NCBI RefSeq assembly: GCF_013377905.1
Contig: NZ_JABKAV010000008.1
Coordinates: forward strand, 1-64,000
Source of the DNA: Hymenobacter terrestris
Lineage (GTDB): Bacteria; Bacteroidota; Bacteroidia; Cytophagales; Hymenobacteraceae
Direction of reading: 5' to 3'
Length of the DNA: 64,000 bases
The notes under the pieces were generated by a model that saw only the letters and a list, made by a program, of their open reading frames with translations, was not told the origin of the DNA and did no database searches. Both the position numbers and the translations under genes were made by a program. Positions 25,118 to 33,995 of this stretch are shown one piece after another. Within the stretch, counting starts at the first letter, position 1. Each line of letters starts with the position of its first letter.

Positions 25118-26196
25118 TGCTCCGATCTGTGCTGTCTGCCTACGCCGCCGTGCCGGCCCCCACCCGCGCCTACTGGTACTGCCAGGCGGTGGGCTGGACG
25201 CTTTACGCGCTGTTCAATGTGGTGGTCTTCTCCATATTGAGCCGGTTTTCGGCCGATATACTCCTGATCAGCCTGACTATTACGCTGACACTGCTGGGCC
25301 TGACCCATGCGCTGCGCTACCACATCAGGGCCCAGAACTGGACGCAGCTAGCCCCGCTGCCGCTGCTGAGGCGGCTGCTGGTGGGCAATCTGCTGCTGTC
25401 GGTACTGAGCCAAGTTATCATCTGGGCCCTGATTTATTGGGTAGTACGCCCGGCTCCTAACGGGCAGCCCTATGGCTGGGGACAGTTTATTGGCTACGCG
25501 CTCAATGTCAATATCCTGCTTTGGCTCTGGGAAGGATTTTATTTCGGTTGGCACTATCTGAGCCGCTCGCGGCAGGCCGAGGTAGACAAGTGGCGGCTGA
25601 CGGCGGCCGTGCGCGAGGCGGAAATGCGGACCCTCAAGGCCCAGATAAACCCCCACTTCATGTTCAACGGCCTCAACAACATCCGGGCCCTGGTGATGGA
25701 GGACCCGGCCCGTGCCCGCGCCATGATTACGCACCTCTCCGACTTGCTGCGCTACTCCATCCAGCTCAACAGCACCGAGCAGGTTCCACTGGCCCGCGAG
25801 CTGGAAATCGTGGAGCACTATCTGCAGCTCGAAGCCATTCAGCTCGAAGAACGCCTGAGCTACTCGCTCGACGTAGACCCGGCCGCACTAGCAGTCCTCA
25901 TCCCGCCCATGACGGTGCAGCTGCTAATCGAAAACGCTATCAAGCACGGCCTCGCGCCCCGCCCCGAAGGTGGCACCATTCAACTCACGGCCCAACTCAA
26001 CGACTCCAACACGCTGCACCTGCGCGTGCGCAACACCGGCCGCTTCGCCCCCACCCCCGGCCACGAGGGCGTAGGCCTGCGCAACGCCCGCGAGCGGCTG
26101 GCGCTGCTCTTCGGCCCCGCTGCCCACCTGCACCTCGCCAACGACCCGCACTGCCCCAACACCGTAGTGGCCCATCTGCAGCTGCCGGTCGGTTAG
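25117..26196 (+). CDS. LytS-family sensor histidine kinase
   Basis: A 359-residue kinase. Residues about 20-150 contain four hydrophobic segments, forming a membrane sensor. The HisKA-like LytS/YehU (His_kinase domain) region has LKAQINPHFMFNGLNNIR with phosphorylated His180, and the HATPase has NAIKHGL (N-box) and GVGLRNARERL (G-box). It shares a start with the stop of the upstream membrane protein (coupled) and is followed, after a diverged GTCATTC repeat, by its response regulator. These 4-TM kinases with LytTR partners are widespread in Bacteroidota; the stimulus is unknown. Confidence 0.93.
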   Translation: MLRSVLSAYAAVPAPTRAYWYCQAVGWTLYALFNVVVFSILSRFSADILLISLTITLTLLGLTHALRYHIRAQNWTQLAPLPLLRRLLVGNLLLSVLSQVIIWALIYWVVRPAPNGQPYGWGQFIGYALNVNILLWLWEGFYFGWHYLSRSRQAEVDKWRLTAAVREAEMRTLKAQINPHFMFNGLNNIRALVMEDPARARAMITHLSDLLRYSIQLNSTEQVPLARELEIVEHYLQLEAIQLEERLSYSLDVDPAALAVLIPPMTVQLLIENAIKHGLAPRPEGGTIQLTAQLNDSNTLHLRVRNTGRFAPTPGHEGVGLRNARERLALLFGPAAHLHLANDPHCPNTVVAHLQLPVG

Positions 26197-26205
26197 TGGT
26201 CAGAG

Positions 26206-26307
26206 AAGAACGTCATTCAGAGCGGAGCGAAGAATCTCGCCTAAAAACCTAAACGCTAATGCAGAACGTCAGCGAGCGAAATTCTTCGTTCCACTCTGAA
26301 TGACGGT
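26206..26307. repeat. GTCATTC-family inverted repeat, diverged copy
   Basis: The left arm (26206-26240, GTCATTCAGAGCGGAGCGAA core) and right arm (26276-26307) are imperfect complements around a ~35-base centre. It matches the perfect copy at 9077-9191. It lies between the kinase and the regulator, and a transcript across it could fold into a long hairpin. Confidence 0.8.
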
Positions 26308-26327
26308 TACTGTCAACCAATGAAAAT

Positions 26328-27077
26328 ATGACAACTCTTATCGTCGATGATTCGCGGCTGGCCCGCACCGAGCTGCGGCATTTGCTGGGCGCTTTCCCCG
26401 ATATAGCGGTGGTGGGCGAGGCGCGCCACGCCGCCGAGGCCCGCGAACTGCTGGCCACCTTTCGGCCCGATTTGCTGTTGCTCGACATTCATATGCCCGG
26501 CGAAACCGGCTTCGAGCTGCTGGCCTCGCTGGAGGCTGCGCCCCAGGTTATCTTCACCACGGCCTACGACGAGTACGCGCTGCAGGCATTCGAGGTAAAC
26601 GCACTCGACTACCTGCTCAAGCCCGTGCAAACTGAGCGGCTGGCTGCAGCCCTGGCCAAGGCGCGGGCCCGCGCCGCCGCGCTGCCCGAGCCGACCGCTA
26701 CTTCGGCCCCCGAAGCCCCGGCCGAGGCAGCTACTACCCCGCTCACCGAAAACGACCAGGTATTTGTGCGCGACGGCGAGCAGTGCTGGTTTGTGCGCCT
26801 GAGCGAGGTGCGGCTGTTCGAAATCAGCGGCGGCTACACCCAAATTTACTTTGATACGCACCGGCCGCTTATTCCGCGCACGTTGCAGCATCTGGAGCAG
26901 CGGCTGGATGCGCGCACGTTTTTCCGGGCTAACCGCCAGCAGATTATCAACCTAAAATGGGTGGAAAGCATCGAACCCTGGTTCAGCAACACACTCAAAA
27001 TCAGGCTGCGGGGCGGGCCCGAAGTGGAGGTATCGCGCCAGCAGTCGGCGCGGTTCCGAGAATTGTTGAGCCTTTAA
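26328..27077 (+). CDS. LytTR-family response regulator
   Basis: A 249-residue two-component regulator. The receiver domain (1-120) has Asp8/Asp9, phospho-acceptor Asp53 in LLLLDIHMPG, TTAYDEYA and LLKPVQ. After an Ala/Glu/Pro linker, the C-terminal LytTR DNA-binding domain shows VFVRDGEQCWFVRLSEVRLFEISGGYTQIYF and the RTLQHLEQRLDARTFFRANRQQIINLKWVESIEPW motif. It is the partner of the kinase upstream. LytTR proteins bind direct repeats upstream of target promoters; targets are unknown. Confidence 0.94.
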   Translation: MTTLIVDDSRLARTELRHLLGAFPDIAVVGEARHAAEARELLATFRPDLLLLDIHMPGETGFELLASLEAAPQVIFTTAYDEYALQAFEVNALDYLLKPVQTERLAAALAKARARAAALPEPTATSAPEAPAEAATTPLTENDQVFVRDGEQCWFVRLSEVRLFEISGGYTQIYFDTHRPLIPRTLQHLEQRLDARTFFRANRQQIINLKWVESIEPWFSNTLKIRLRGGPEVEVSRQQSARFRELLSL

Positions 27078-27225
27078 TCCTTATAAAAGAACTTCTGGCA
27101 TTATTCGGCGACAACTGTATCCTTTTGAGGCGGGTTAAGGTACAAAGACTAAATAAGTAACTGAGCAACTGCAACAAACTGTTGTCGATGCACCGGTTAC
27201 CATTTGTCAATTTGCCCCACACATC

Positions 27226-27480
27226 ATGAAACTTCTACTACTAAACTCCGCCTTGGGCTTGCTGCTGGTAGGTTCCGCCTCCTGTTCCAGCGGAGATAAA
27301 GCCATGGAGCGTCCGACCCGTTTCAGCAACACCTCCGTCAAACGCTCCAACGACAAGTCGCGCTCCTACAAAAACCGCGGCCCTATCGGCCTGGGCGTCG
27401 ACTTAAACGCCAACGACCCTCAAAAATTCCGGATGGTGGACGCGCCCAAGAAGTACAAGTACAAAAAGCCCCGGCAGTAG
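27226..27480 (+). CDS. small lipoprotein
   Basis: An 84-residue protein with lipobox SASC (Cys21). The mature part is basic, with a lysine-rich tail (KKYKYKKPRQ) and a central RGPIGLGVDLNANDPQKF segment. I recognise no family. Downstream is a terminator shared with the convergent paaN. The AGCTGTTAGCC-type repeat fragment lies immediately after its stop. Upstream, an AT-richer 148-base region includes a TATCCTTTTG-like element. Confidence 0.68.
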   Translation: MKLLLLNSALGLLLVGSASCSSGDKAMERPTRFSNTSVKRSNDKSRSYKNRGPIGLGVDLNANDPQKFRMVDAPKKYKYKKPRQ

Positions 27481-27506
27481 CTTTGTTAGCTGTTAGCCGA
27501 AAAACG

Positions 27507-27545
27507 AACAAGGCCCCGCACTCAAATGAGTACGGGGCCTTGTTT
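27507..27545. terminator. bidirectional terminator between convergent genes
   Basis: AACAAGGCCCCG pairs with CGGGGCCTTGTT around a loop with a partly paired CACTCA/TGAGTA centre; T/A-rich on both sides. Confidence 0.85.
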
Positions 27546-27592
27546 TGTGCAAGGGGTTCAGTTTTGTTGAATGGAAGCCCGCAGCTAAAAGC

Positions 27593-29269
27593 TTAGGCAA
27601 TCGGCTCGCGGAAACCTACCCAGGTGAAGCGCTTAATAACGAATTCGGGATTGGTGAATGAGGCGTTGCCGGCCGGATTGCCGCCGGTTACGTGGAAGTC
27701 GGAGAAGCCCGCGTTCTGATTCACGTAGATGCCGCCGGTCAGGTTGAAGCTGACGGGCGTGCCGGCCAAGCTCATCTCGTCCATAATTTGCTCCTTAACG
27801 GCCGAATCGGTGGTGTAGGCACCGCACGAAATGGCACCATGCTCGCGGGCCAGGTCGGCCGCCAGCCGGATGCTTTCCTGGGTGTCGCGGGTTTTGATGA
27901 CGAGCATAATCGGGCCGAACAACTCTTGGCTGAACTGCTCGACGCGGCTGGCATCGACCTCCTGAATGCTCGTGGAGCAAGTCCGGGCGTTCTGGAACAC
28001 GGGGTTCTCAATGGTGCCGTGGGCCAGTACCGAGCGGCTGCCTTCGAGGGCCAGGTCGCGCACCCTCTCTTGGGTGGCGGCGCTCTGGATGGCGCCCAGC
28101 ACGTGCGGGCCGGCCTTGGGGTTCTGGGCCAGGCTGGTTACGGCGGCGGCCAGCTTCTGCACCACGTCTTCATAAGGCACCAGCTCGCCAGCCACTTTCA
28201 CGCCGCTTTCGGGAATGAAGAAGTTCTGGGGCGCAGTACACATCTGACCCGAATACAGGCTTACCGAGAAGGCCAGGTTCTGGGCCACCTTATCGAGGTC
28301 GTCGCACGAGTCGAGGATGATGGAGTTGACCCCGGTTTTCTCGGTGAATACCGTTTTGCCCTTCAGTCCCTCAATGTACTCGCCGAAGGCCGAGCCGCCG
28401 GTGTAGTCGATGAGCTTCACGGCCGGATTTTCGGCCAGCTCCTTGGCAATCAGGTGGTCGTTGGCATCCACGGCCAACTGGCAGATGCGCGGGTCGAGGC
28501 CGTGGGCCACCAGCACTTTCTGCACTTCGGCCACCACAATGGCGATGGGCAGTACGGCTTTGGGGTGAGGCTTGATGATGACCGGGTTGCCAGTGACCAG
28601 CGAGGCGTACATGCCGGGCACCGTGTTCCAGGTCGGGAACGTGGAGCAGCCAATTACCAGGGCCACACCTTTGGGCACGGCGCGCCAGGTTTTATGCAGC
28701 GTGATACTGTACTTGCCCATGGGCTTCTCCCAGCGGGTTTCCTCCGGGAAGCGGGTCTGCTCCTCGTAGCCGGCGGCAATGGCCTCCAGGGCGCGGTCGG
28801 CGGCGTGGGGGCCGCTGGCCTGAAACGACATCATGTAGGCCTGGCCGGTGGTGTGCATGGTGGCGTAGGCAATTTCGAAGAACCGCTCCTTCATGCCCTC
28901 CAGCGTTTCAGTGAGCAGCGCGGCGCGGTCGGCCGTCTTCAGCTTGCGCCACTGCCCGAACACTTCTTGAGCGTTGGCTACCAGCGTTTCGGGATTGTAG
29001 TACGGGTACTCGATGCCCAGCGAAGCCTGCTCGTAGGGCGACTCCTCCTGGCCGGCCCAGCCAGCGGGTTCGCCCTGCTGCAGCTCAGTAAAGCGCTGGT
29101 CGCGGTGGGCTTTGAAGCTGGCGCGGCCTTCTTTGTCGGCATCGGCACCGTAGATTTCGGGCGAGGGGTTTTCGGGGAAGGCGGCAAAGAACGTACGGCC
29201 GTGCAGAGCCTCCACGGCCGCGTCGAGGGTGGCTTGGTGCTTCTGGGTAGTGTCGGTGGTGGTGTTCAT
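27593..29269 (-). CDS. paaN: aldehyde dehydrogenase, PaaN type (phenylacetate degradation)
   Basis: A 558-residue ALDH-superfamily protein. Residues about 1-60 are an N-terminal extension; the core has PMGKYSITLHKTWRAVPKGVALVIGCSTFPTWNT, VIIKPHPKAVLPIA, EKTGVNSIIL (Glu in FTEKTG), and the catalytic Cys in GQMCTAPQNFF, then TVTGG-like ends. It matches the stand-alone PaaN family, which lacks the MaoC-like hydratase domain of PaaZ. PaaN/PaaZ act in the ring-opening and oxidation of oxepin-CoA; whether this enzyme works in that pathway cannot be told since no other paa genes are in the window. The ATG at 29269 is chosen instead of an earlier Met because homologues start near MNTTTD-type sequence. 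Confidence 0.82.
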   Translation of the reverse strand: MNTTTDTTQKHQATLDAAVEALHGRTFFAAFPENPSPEIYGADADKEGRASFKAHRDQRFTELQQGEPAGWAGQEESPYEQASLGIEYPYYNPETLVANAQEVFGQWRKLKTADRAALLTETLEGMKERFFEIAYATMHTTGQAYMMSFQASGPHAADRALEAIAAGYEEQTRFPEETRWEKPMGKYSITLHKTWRAVPKGVALVIGCSTFPTWNTVPGMYASLVTGNPVIIKPHPKAVLPIAIVVAEVQKVLVAHGLDPRICQLAVDANDHLIAKELAENPAVKLIDYTGGSAFGEYIEGLKGKTVFTEKTGVNSIILDSCDDLDKVAQNLAFSVSLYSGQMCTAPQNFFIPESGVKVAGELVPYEDVVQKLAAAVTSLAQNPKAGPHVLGAIQSAATQERVRDLALEGSRSVLAHGTIENPVFQNARTCSTSIQEVDASRVEQFSQELFGPIMLVIKTRDTQESIRLAADLAREHGAISCGAYTTDSAVKEQIMDEMSLAGTPVSFNLTGGIYVNQNAGFSDFHVTGGNPAGNASFTNPEFVIKRFTWVGFREPIA

Positions 29270-29561
29270 GAAGAAAAATAAGGGTGGGAAAGTAGAATAC
29301 TGCGCCGCGCTGGTAGCCATAACGTAAACCGCAGGCCGCGGTAGATGGCTTTCTGCCAGCGGCGGGACCCCGCTGGACCGCCAAGCCCCGCCACTGGCCG
29401 GCTGGGGCCAGTACTTCGGCTAAAAGTAGGGTCCGGCTGCTTCGGGGTGGCTAAATTTACGAAATAGGCCCCGAACCCGCCCGAACCAATCCGTTGGGGC
29501 TGTAGTTTCGTTAGCCTGACTACCGGGCCACCGCGCGCTTCTACCCTATTCATCTGGTACC

Positions 29562-32408
29562 ATGCTACTACCTCTACGTTGGTTTTGCTGCGCCGCGCTG
29601 CTGCTGGTCAGTACTGTTGCGGCTGTGGCCCAATCGGCAGCATCTAGCCGCACGGTGCGGCCGGGCGTGCTGGTTTTCCGGCTGAAAGCTGCCCCCACCG
29701 ACGCCACCCAGTCGCGCCGGCCGGGCCCGGCGGTGCTACCGGCGGCCCTCACAACTACTTTCCAGGCCCTTGGCGCCACGGCCCGGCCCAAATTCCCCCG
29801 GGCCGCCATGCCTACTGCGGCCCGCGCCCAGGCCGGAGCCGTGGATTTGGGCCTGCTTTATGAGCTGACGCTGCCCACCGGTACCTCGCCGGCGCAGATG
29901 CAGCAGCGGCTGCTTAAAACCGGCCTAGTGGAGTACGCCGAGCCACTCTACGACTACCAGCCCCTGCATCAACCCAACGACCCGCAAGCCGACTCGGTGG
30001 GCCCCGGGGGCCAGTATTACCTCCGAAATATCCGCGCCCATCAGGCCTGGAACCTCACGCAGGGCGATACGAGCATCGTCATCGGCATTGCGGATGGCGG
30101 CACCCGCTTCACCCACGAAGACCTGGCGGGTAAGAATCAGCTCAACCGCCTCGACCCCATCGATGGCATTGATAACGATGGCGACGGCTACATCGACAAC
30201 TATTACGGCTGGGATTTCGCTGACCACGACAACGACCCTGAACGCGCCCGCAACCCCACCGACATGGCCCACGGCGTGATGGTAACCGGCGTAGCCGCTG
30301 GGGCTACCAACAACGGCCGCGGTATTGCCAGCGTGGGCTACAAGTCGCGGTTCATGCCCCTGAAAATCTATCCTTCCACCCTTGAAGGCTCATTTGGCGG
30401 CTACGAGGCCATTGTATATGCCGCCGACCACGGCTGCCAGGTCATCAACCTGTCGTGGGGGGGCGCGGGGGCGCCCTCGCGCTTCGAGCAGGATGTTATC
30501 AGCTACGCTGCCCTCAACCACGATGTGGTAGTGGTGGCCGCCGCCGGCAACACGCCCCAGGACCTTGATTTCTACCCCGCCAGCTACCAGCACGTGGTGT
30601 CGGTGGCCTTGACTACCATCACCGACGAGCGAAGCCTGATTAGCACTTTCAGCTACCGGATTGATTTATCGGCCCCCGGCGAAGGCATTATCACAACGCT
30701 TGGCTTTACTGATACCGACTATGTCAAAACGGGCGGCTCGTCGTTTGCTTCGCCCCAGGTGGCGGGGGCAGCCGCGCTGGTACGCAGCCGGTTCCCACAA
30801 CTCAACGCCGCTCAGGTAGCCGCCCAAATTCGGCGCACCACCGATTTCATCGACGACCTGCCCGGCAATATACCTTACGCCGGCCGGCTGGGTTCGGGCC
30901 GGCTGAACGTGTTTCGGGCCGTGTCGGAGCAGCCTTATTCGGCCCGGGTGGTGGCCCGCACGGCCGCTCCTGCCCGCACGTTCTACCAGCCCGCCGACAC
31001 GTTGCGCCTTACAGTGCGGGTGCAGAACTTGCTACGGGAACTGCCGGGCCTTACCGTAACGCTCACCTCGCTTTCCCCTTACCTAATAGTGCGCCAGGGC
31101 GAATTCAGCACCGGCCCTTTGGCTAGCTTGGCAGAGGCCAACAACGCCGCCACGCCTTTCCGGCTGGCCGTGGCGGACGCAGGTGTGCCGCTTAATACCA
31201 AGGCCGTATTGCGCTACCGCCTCCACCACGAAGCCAGCGGCTACACCGAGTACCAGTATGAAACCCTGCTATTGAACGCAGACTATGTGGTGCTCGGTGC
31301 CAACAACCTCCGCTTCACGCTCACCAGCCGGGGCAACCTGGGCTACGACGGCACCAACCCTAGCCTCGGCGAGGGCATCAGCTACCGCCAGGGCCCACCA
31401 CTGCTGGCCGAAGGCGGGCTGCTATTGGCTACTTCGGCTACGCGCTTAGCCAGCAACGTGCGCAACGATAAGCGCGGCAACGACGCCGATTTTATAGCCG
31501 TTGCCCAGGTATACCGCCTACCCGCCGCCAGCGGGTCCATCAACCAACGGGCCGAAGGCCAGCTACGTGAGGTACAGCTACCGGCCACCAACCCACAGGC
31601 CGTAGGTGTAACCCTGCGCCAGCGGGCCACTGCCCGGGCCGCAGTTCCACACCAGAATTACGTGCTGCTCGAATACCAGCTCACCAACATTACCACCGAT
31701 ACGCTCCGGCCATTGCATCTGGGCCTGTTTATGGATTGGGACCTGCCCGACAACCCCGCTCGCAACGTCGCCAGCTGGGACGCTGCCCGCCACCTGGGCT
31801 ATGTGTACGATACGCCCGGCCAGACCATCTATGCCGGCGTGCAACACCTGGCCGGCGGCCAGCCCAGCATATTTAGCCTCAATAACAGTTCAAACATTCC
31901 CGCCGGGCCGGTGCGTCTGAATGACGGCTTCAGCCGGGCTGAGAAGTGGCTGACGCTGAGCAGCGGTACTGACAACCCCACTACCGGCTTGCCCGCCGGC
32001 GTCGATGCGGCCCAGGTAGTGGGCGCGGCTCTGCCCTACCTGGCCCCTTCCGACTCTATAACGGTATCCTTTGCGGTGCTTGCGGCAAATTCGCTGGCCG
32101 AGCTACAGGCCGCAGCCGATGCAGCCACAGCCAGTTACCAGCAGATTCCTACCACCTCGAGTCCACGTATGCTGGCCGGCGTGCGGCTCTACCCCAACCC
32201 TACCTCGGGCACTGTGCGCCTGGAACTACCCGCTGGCGACCCGGCCACAGTACGGGTACTGTCGGTGCTGGGACAGCAGCTGGCAGTTTACAGTTTTCGG
32301 GAGGGCACCGCTGCTCTCGACCTTTCGGCCTACCCGGCCGGCGTGTACCTGCTGCGGATAGAAACGGCGGCCGGAGTGGGCACCTACCGGGTGCTCAAGC
32401 GTCCGTAG
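29562..32408 (+). CDS. subtilisin-like serine protease with T9SS sorting domain
   Basis: A 948-residue secreted protease. The signal peptide ends near VAQS (25). A propeptide-like region precedes the S8 domain (about 160-440): Asp178 in GIADGGTR, His237 in DMAHGVMV, oxyanion Asn330 in AAAGNT and Ser394 in GGSSFASPQVAG. The Asp motif reads DGG instead of the usual DSG/DTG, and GSS replaces GTS; both are mild departures. A metal-rich DGIDNDGDGYIDN insert near 201-213 looks calcium-binding. A long beta-rich region is followed by a type A T9SS sorting domain (LYPNPTSGTV to YRVLKRP) at the C-terminus. It is probably displayed on or released from the surface. Confidence 0.92.
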   Translation: MLLPLRWFCCAALLLVSTVAAVAQSAASSRTVRPGVLVFRLKAAPTDATQSRRPGPAVLPAALTTTFQALGATARPKFPRAAMPTAARAQAGAVDLGLLYELTLPTGTSPAQMQQRLLKTGLVEYAEPLYDYQPLHQPNDPQADSVGPGGQYYLRNIRAHQAWNLTQGDTSIVIGIADGGTRFTHEDLAGKNQLNRLDPIDGIDNDGDGYIDNYYGWDFADHDNDPERARNPTDMAHGVMVTGVAAGATNNGRGIASVGYKSRFMPLKIYPSTLEGSFGGYEAIVYAADHGCQVINLSWGGAGAPSRFEQDVISYAALNHDVVVVAAAGNTPQDLDFYPASYQHVVSVALTTITDERSLISTFSYRIDLSAPGEGIITTLGFTDTDYVKTGGSSFASPQVAGAAALVRSRFPQLNAAQVAAQIRRTTDFIDDLPGNIPYAGRLGSGRLNVFRAVSEQPYSARVVARTAAPARTFYQPADTLRLTVRVQNLLRELPGLTVTLTSLSPYLIVRQGEFSTGPLASLAEANNAATPFRLAVADAGVPLNTKAVLRYRLHHEASGYTEYQYETLLLNADYVVLGANNLRFTLTSRGNLGYDGTNPSLGEGISYRQGPPLLAEGGLLLATSATRLASNVRNDKRGNDADFIAVAQVYRLPAASGSINQRAEGQLREVQLPATNPQAVGVTLRQRATARAAVPHQNYVLLEYQLTNITTDTLRPLHLGLFMDWDLPDNPARNVASWDAARHLGYVYDTPGQTIYAGVQHLAGGQPSIFSLNNSSNIPAGPVRLNDGFSRAEKWLTLSSGTDNPTTGLPAGVDAAQVVGAALPYLAPSDSITVSFAVLAANSLAELQAAADAATASYQQIPTTSSPRMLAGVRLYPNPTSGTVRLELPAGDPATVRVLSVLGQQLAVYSFREGTAALDLSAYPAGVYLLRIETAAGVGTYRVLKRP

Positions 32409-32544
32409 CAAACCACAATTGCTGTGTAGGAGTGCCGGTACGCTGTAATGGCGAGACTTCAGCCACTCGGCCCAACTTGGGTGAAATGACAGCGCGCACG
32501 GAATCTATCTGGCAGGCCAAGCTACCCCAAATCAGTTAGCAGCT

Positions 32545-32712
32545 TGCTTATAATATATATATTAATAAATATTTAGAACAAATATCCAACCCACCTAATT
32601 AATATCATTTTATCAATACAGAATACATTTTTGGCAATAATAATAGTTGGAAATATGTGAAATTTCTGGCTAATATATTTAGTTTTGCCAACCAATATAC
32701 TTATATTTGCAT
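32545..32712. promoter_or_regulatory. AT-rich control region upstream of a small gene
   Basis: Between 32545 and 32712 the DNA switches to almost pure A/T, unlike the GC-rich surroundings. It holds an inverted TTGGCAA (32631-32637) / TTGCCAA (32685-32691) pair and a TATATTTG -7 element at 32702-32709. It may be an atypical promoter or a nucleoid-protein-bound segment. No reading frame is visible in it. Confidence 0.55.
32702..32709 (+). promoter_or_regulatory. -7 element immediately before the small gene
   Basis: TATATTTG is an exact TAnnTTTG match. It ends three bases before the ATG at 32713, so the transcript would be leaderless or start inside the frame. A TTTTG at 32683-32687 is the only -33 candidate, at a short 14-base spacing. 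Confidence 0.4.
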
Positions 32713-32961
32713 ATGTCAAAAACGAAGCTTCCCGTCCCCCTTCCGGTGCAGCAATATGCGCGGTGCGTGAACGCCCAGAACCGTCCGGTCGACTACATAG
32801 GCGACTGGCCTGCGTGCGGGCAGGTGTACCCTGTGCAACTACGGCGCAACGCCCACAGTAGCGAATGGCAGGTGCAGGTGCTGGGCTTCTATGCCGAGCG
32901 CCCCTACGGCACTTTTGCCCGCCACCGCTTCGAGTTCGTGGCCCAGGTCTGGCTTAATTAA
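32713..32961 (+). CDS. small protein of unknown function
   Basis: An 82-residue protein, start ATG at 32713, Tyr/Trp/Val-rich with several Arg and two Cys (RCVNAQ and PACGQV). No signal or membrane segment. The composition suggests a small beta-sheet fold. I recognise no family. It sits alone between the subtilase and a terminator, behind an AT-rich segment. Apart from the first Met there is no other plausible start. Confidence 0.6.
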   Translation: MSKTKLPVPLPVQQYARCVNAQNRPVDYIGDWPACGQVYPVQLRRNAHSSEWQVQVLGFYAERPYGTFARHRFEFVAQVWLN

Positions 32962-33024
32962 GCCGCTGGCTTTGGGGCTTGCATATGGTGTTGCTGTCAG
33001 CCCATTTATCTCCTAACCTCCAAC

Positions 33025-33065
33025 CCGGCGGTTTCCGGTTCGCTACCCGGAAACCGCCGGTTTTT
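33025..33065. terminator. terminator between convergent genes
   Basis: CCGGCGGTTTCCGG pairs with CCGGAAACCGCCGG around TTCGCTA, followed by TTTTT on the plus strand. Confidence 0.9.
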
Positions 33066-33246
33066 CATGCGTCAACGGCTGGTTACCAGACGTTTTTTTG
33101 CTATAAATTTTTCAGCTAGCACTTTATGACTTCCGCACCCGGGCTTCCAGTGCGCCTCAATAGACCACCATAAATATGCTACTCCGCCGGGGCTCACTCC
33201 TAACCTGAGTGCGGAAAGTTTAGCTACTACCTATCAGCCAATAACC

Positions 33247-33942
33247 TTAATAGTGCCAGAACATGCCGAAGTCAAACGGCGTCCAGAGGGCGGCGCGCTG
33301 GCCGGCGGCTTTCAGGCCCCGGTTGGTCCAGCTGTTGCAGGTATCGAAGAGGTTGTAAGTGCCATTTGCGACGTAGAAAGCATCGTTCTGGCCGTAACTG
33401 TGGCCTTTAATCTGCTGGGGGCGGCCGCTGGCATCCAAATCGAACTTGGTTTCGATGAAGCGGACGAGCCGGGCGTATTCGGCCGGCGTGAGCGTGAGTA
33501 GCACACACTTGGGGCCCACTTCGGGTTGGTGGTGGAACGTGGTGTGCATGGCCGTGGTACCGAGCCAGAACATAGCCTTCAGGCCGGTGCTGAGCTCAAG
33601 TTCGGCCCAGGTGGGCGTATCGAGGTAGAAGCCCCGGTCGCCCCAGCCGAATCCCACAAAATACTGGCTGGTGTCGTTGGCGGGCGTATCGGCGTAGGAA
33701 ATGAACCGCGTCCAGTCCTGCTGGGCATTGCGCACGGGTAGCACTAGGTCGGTGTGCACGCCGTTGGAGAGCAGGTATACCTCCACGGCTTCGCTGGGAG
33801 CGGGCGTAGCCTTTTCGCCGGCCACCGGAACGGCCGACAGCACCACCGAAGCTGCTACATACAAAGCCACCAGCCCGATAATGCCGGCCCCGGTGTAGGC
33901 AACGGCGGCGGCTACTGGGTAAAGTGGGTTGGATTTTCTCAT
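33247..33942 (-). CDS. TIGR02117/DUF2459 family membrane-anchored protein
   Basis: A 231-residue protein with an N-terminal membrane segment (about 10-38). The rest matches the DUF2459 family: NGVHTDLVLP, a GWGDRGFYLDTP motif, AMFWLGTTAMHTTFHHQPEVG and a C-terminal CNSWTNRGLKAAG motif. These proteins are of unknown function; the conserved His, Asp and Cys residues look enzymatic. It lies 53 bases downstream of the MSEP-CTERM gene in the same orientation, so it may belong to the exosortase transcript, which would make it a candidate accessory factor. The operon link is inference. Confidence 0.82.
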   Translation of the reverse strand: MRKSNPLYPVAAAVAYTGAGIIGLVALYVAASVVLSAVPVAGEKATPAPSEAVEVYLLSNGVHTDLVLPVRNAQQDWTRFISYADTPANDTSQYFVGFGWGDRGFYLDTPTWAELELSTGLKAMFWLGTTAMHTTFHHQPEVGPKCVLLTLTPAEYARLVRFIETKFDLDASGRPQQIKGHSYGQNDAFYVANGTYNLFDTCNSWTNRGLKAAGQRAALWTPFDFGMFWHY

Positions 33943-33995
33943 AGAAAAGGGAAAAAGGGAGTCTGCCTATACGCGGCCGGCGGCAAAAAGTCAGC

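Noticed and set aside
32545-32712. AT-rich island as a prophage or island junction.
   Set aside because: No integrase, tRNA, direct repeats or phage genes are nearby.
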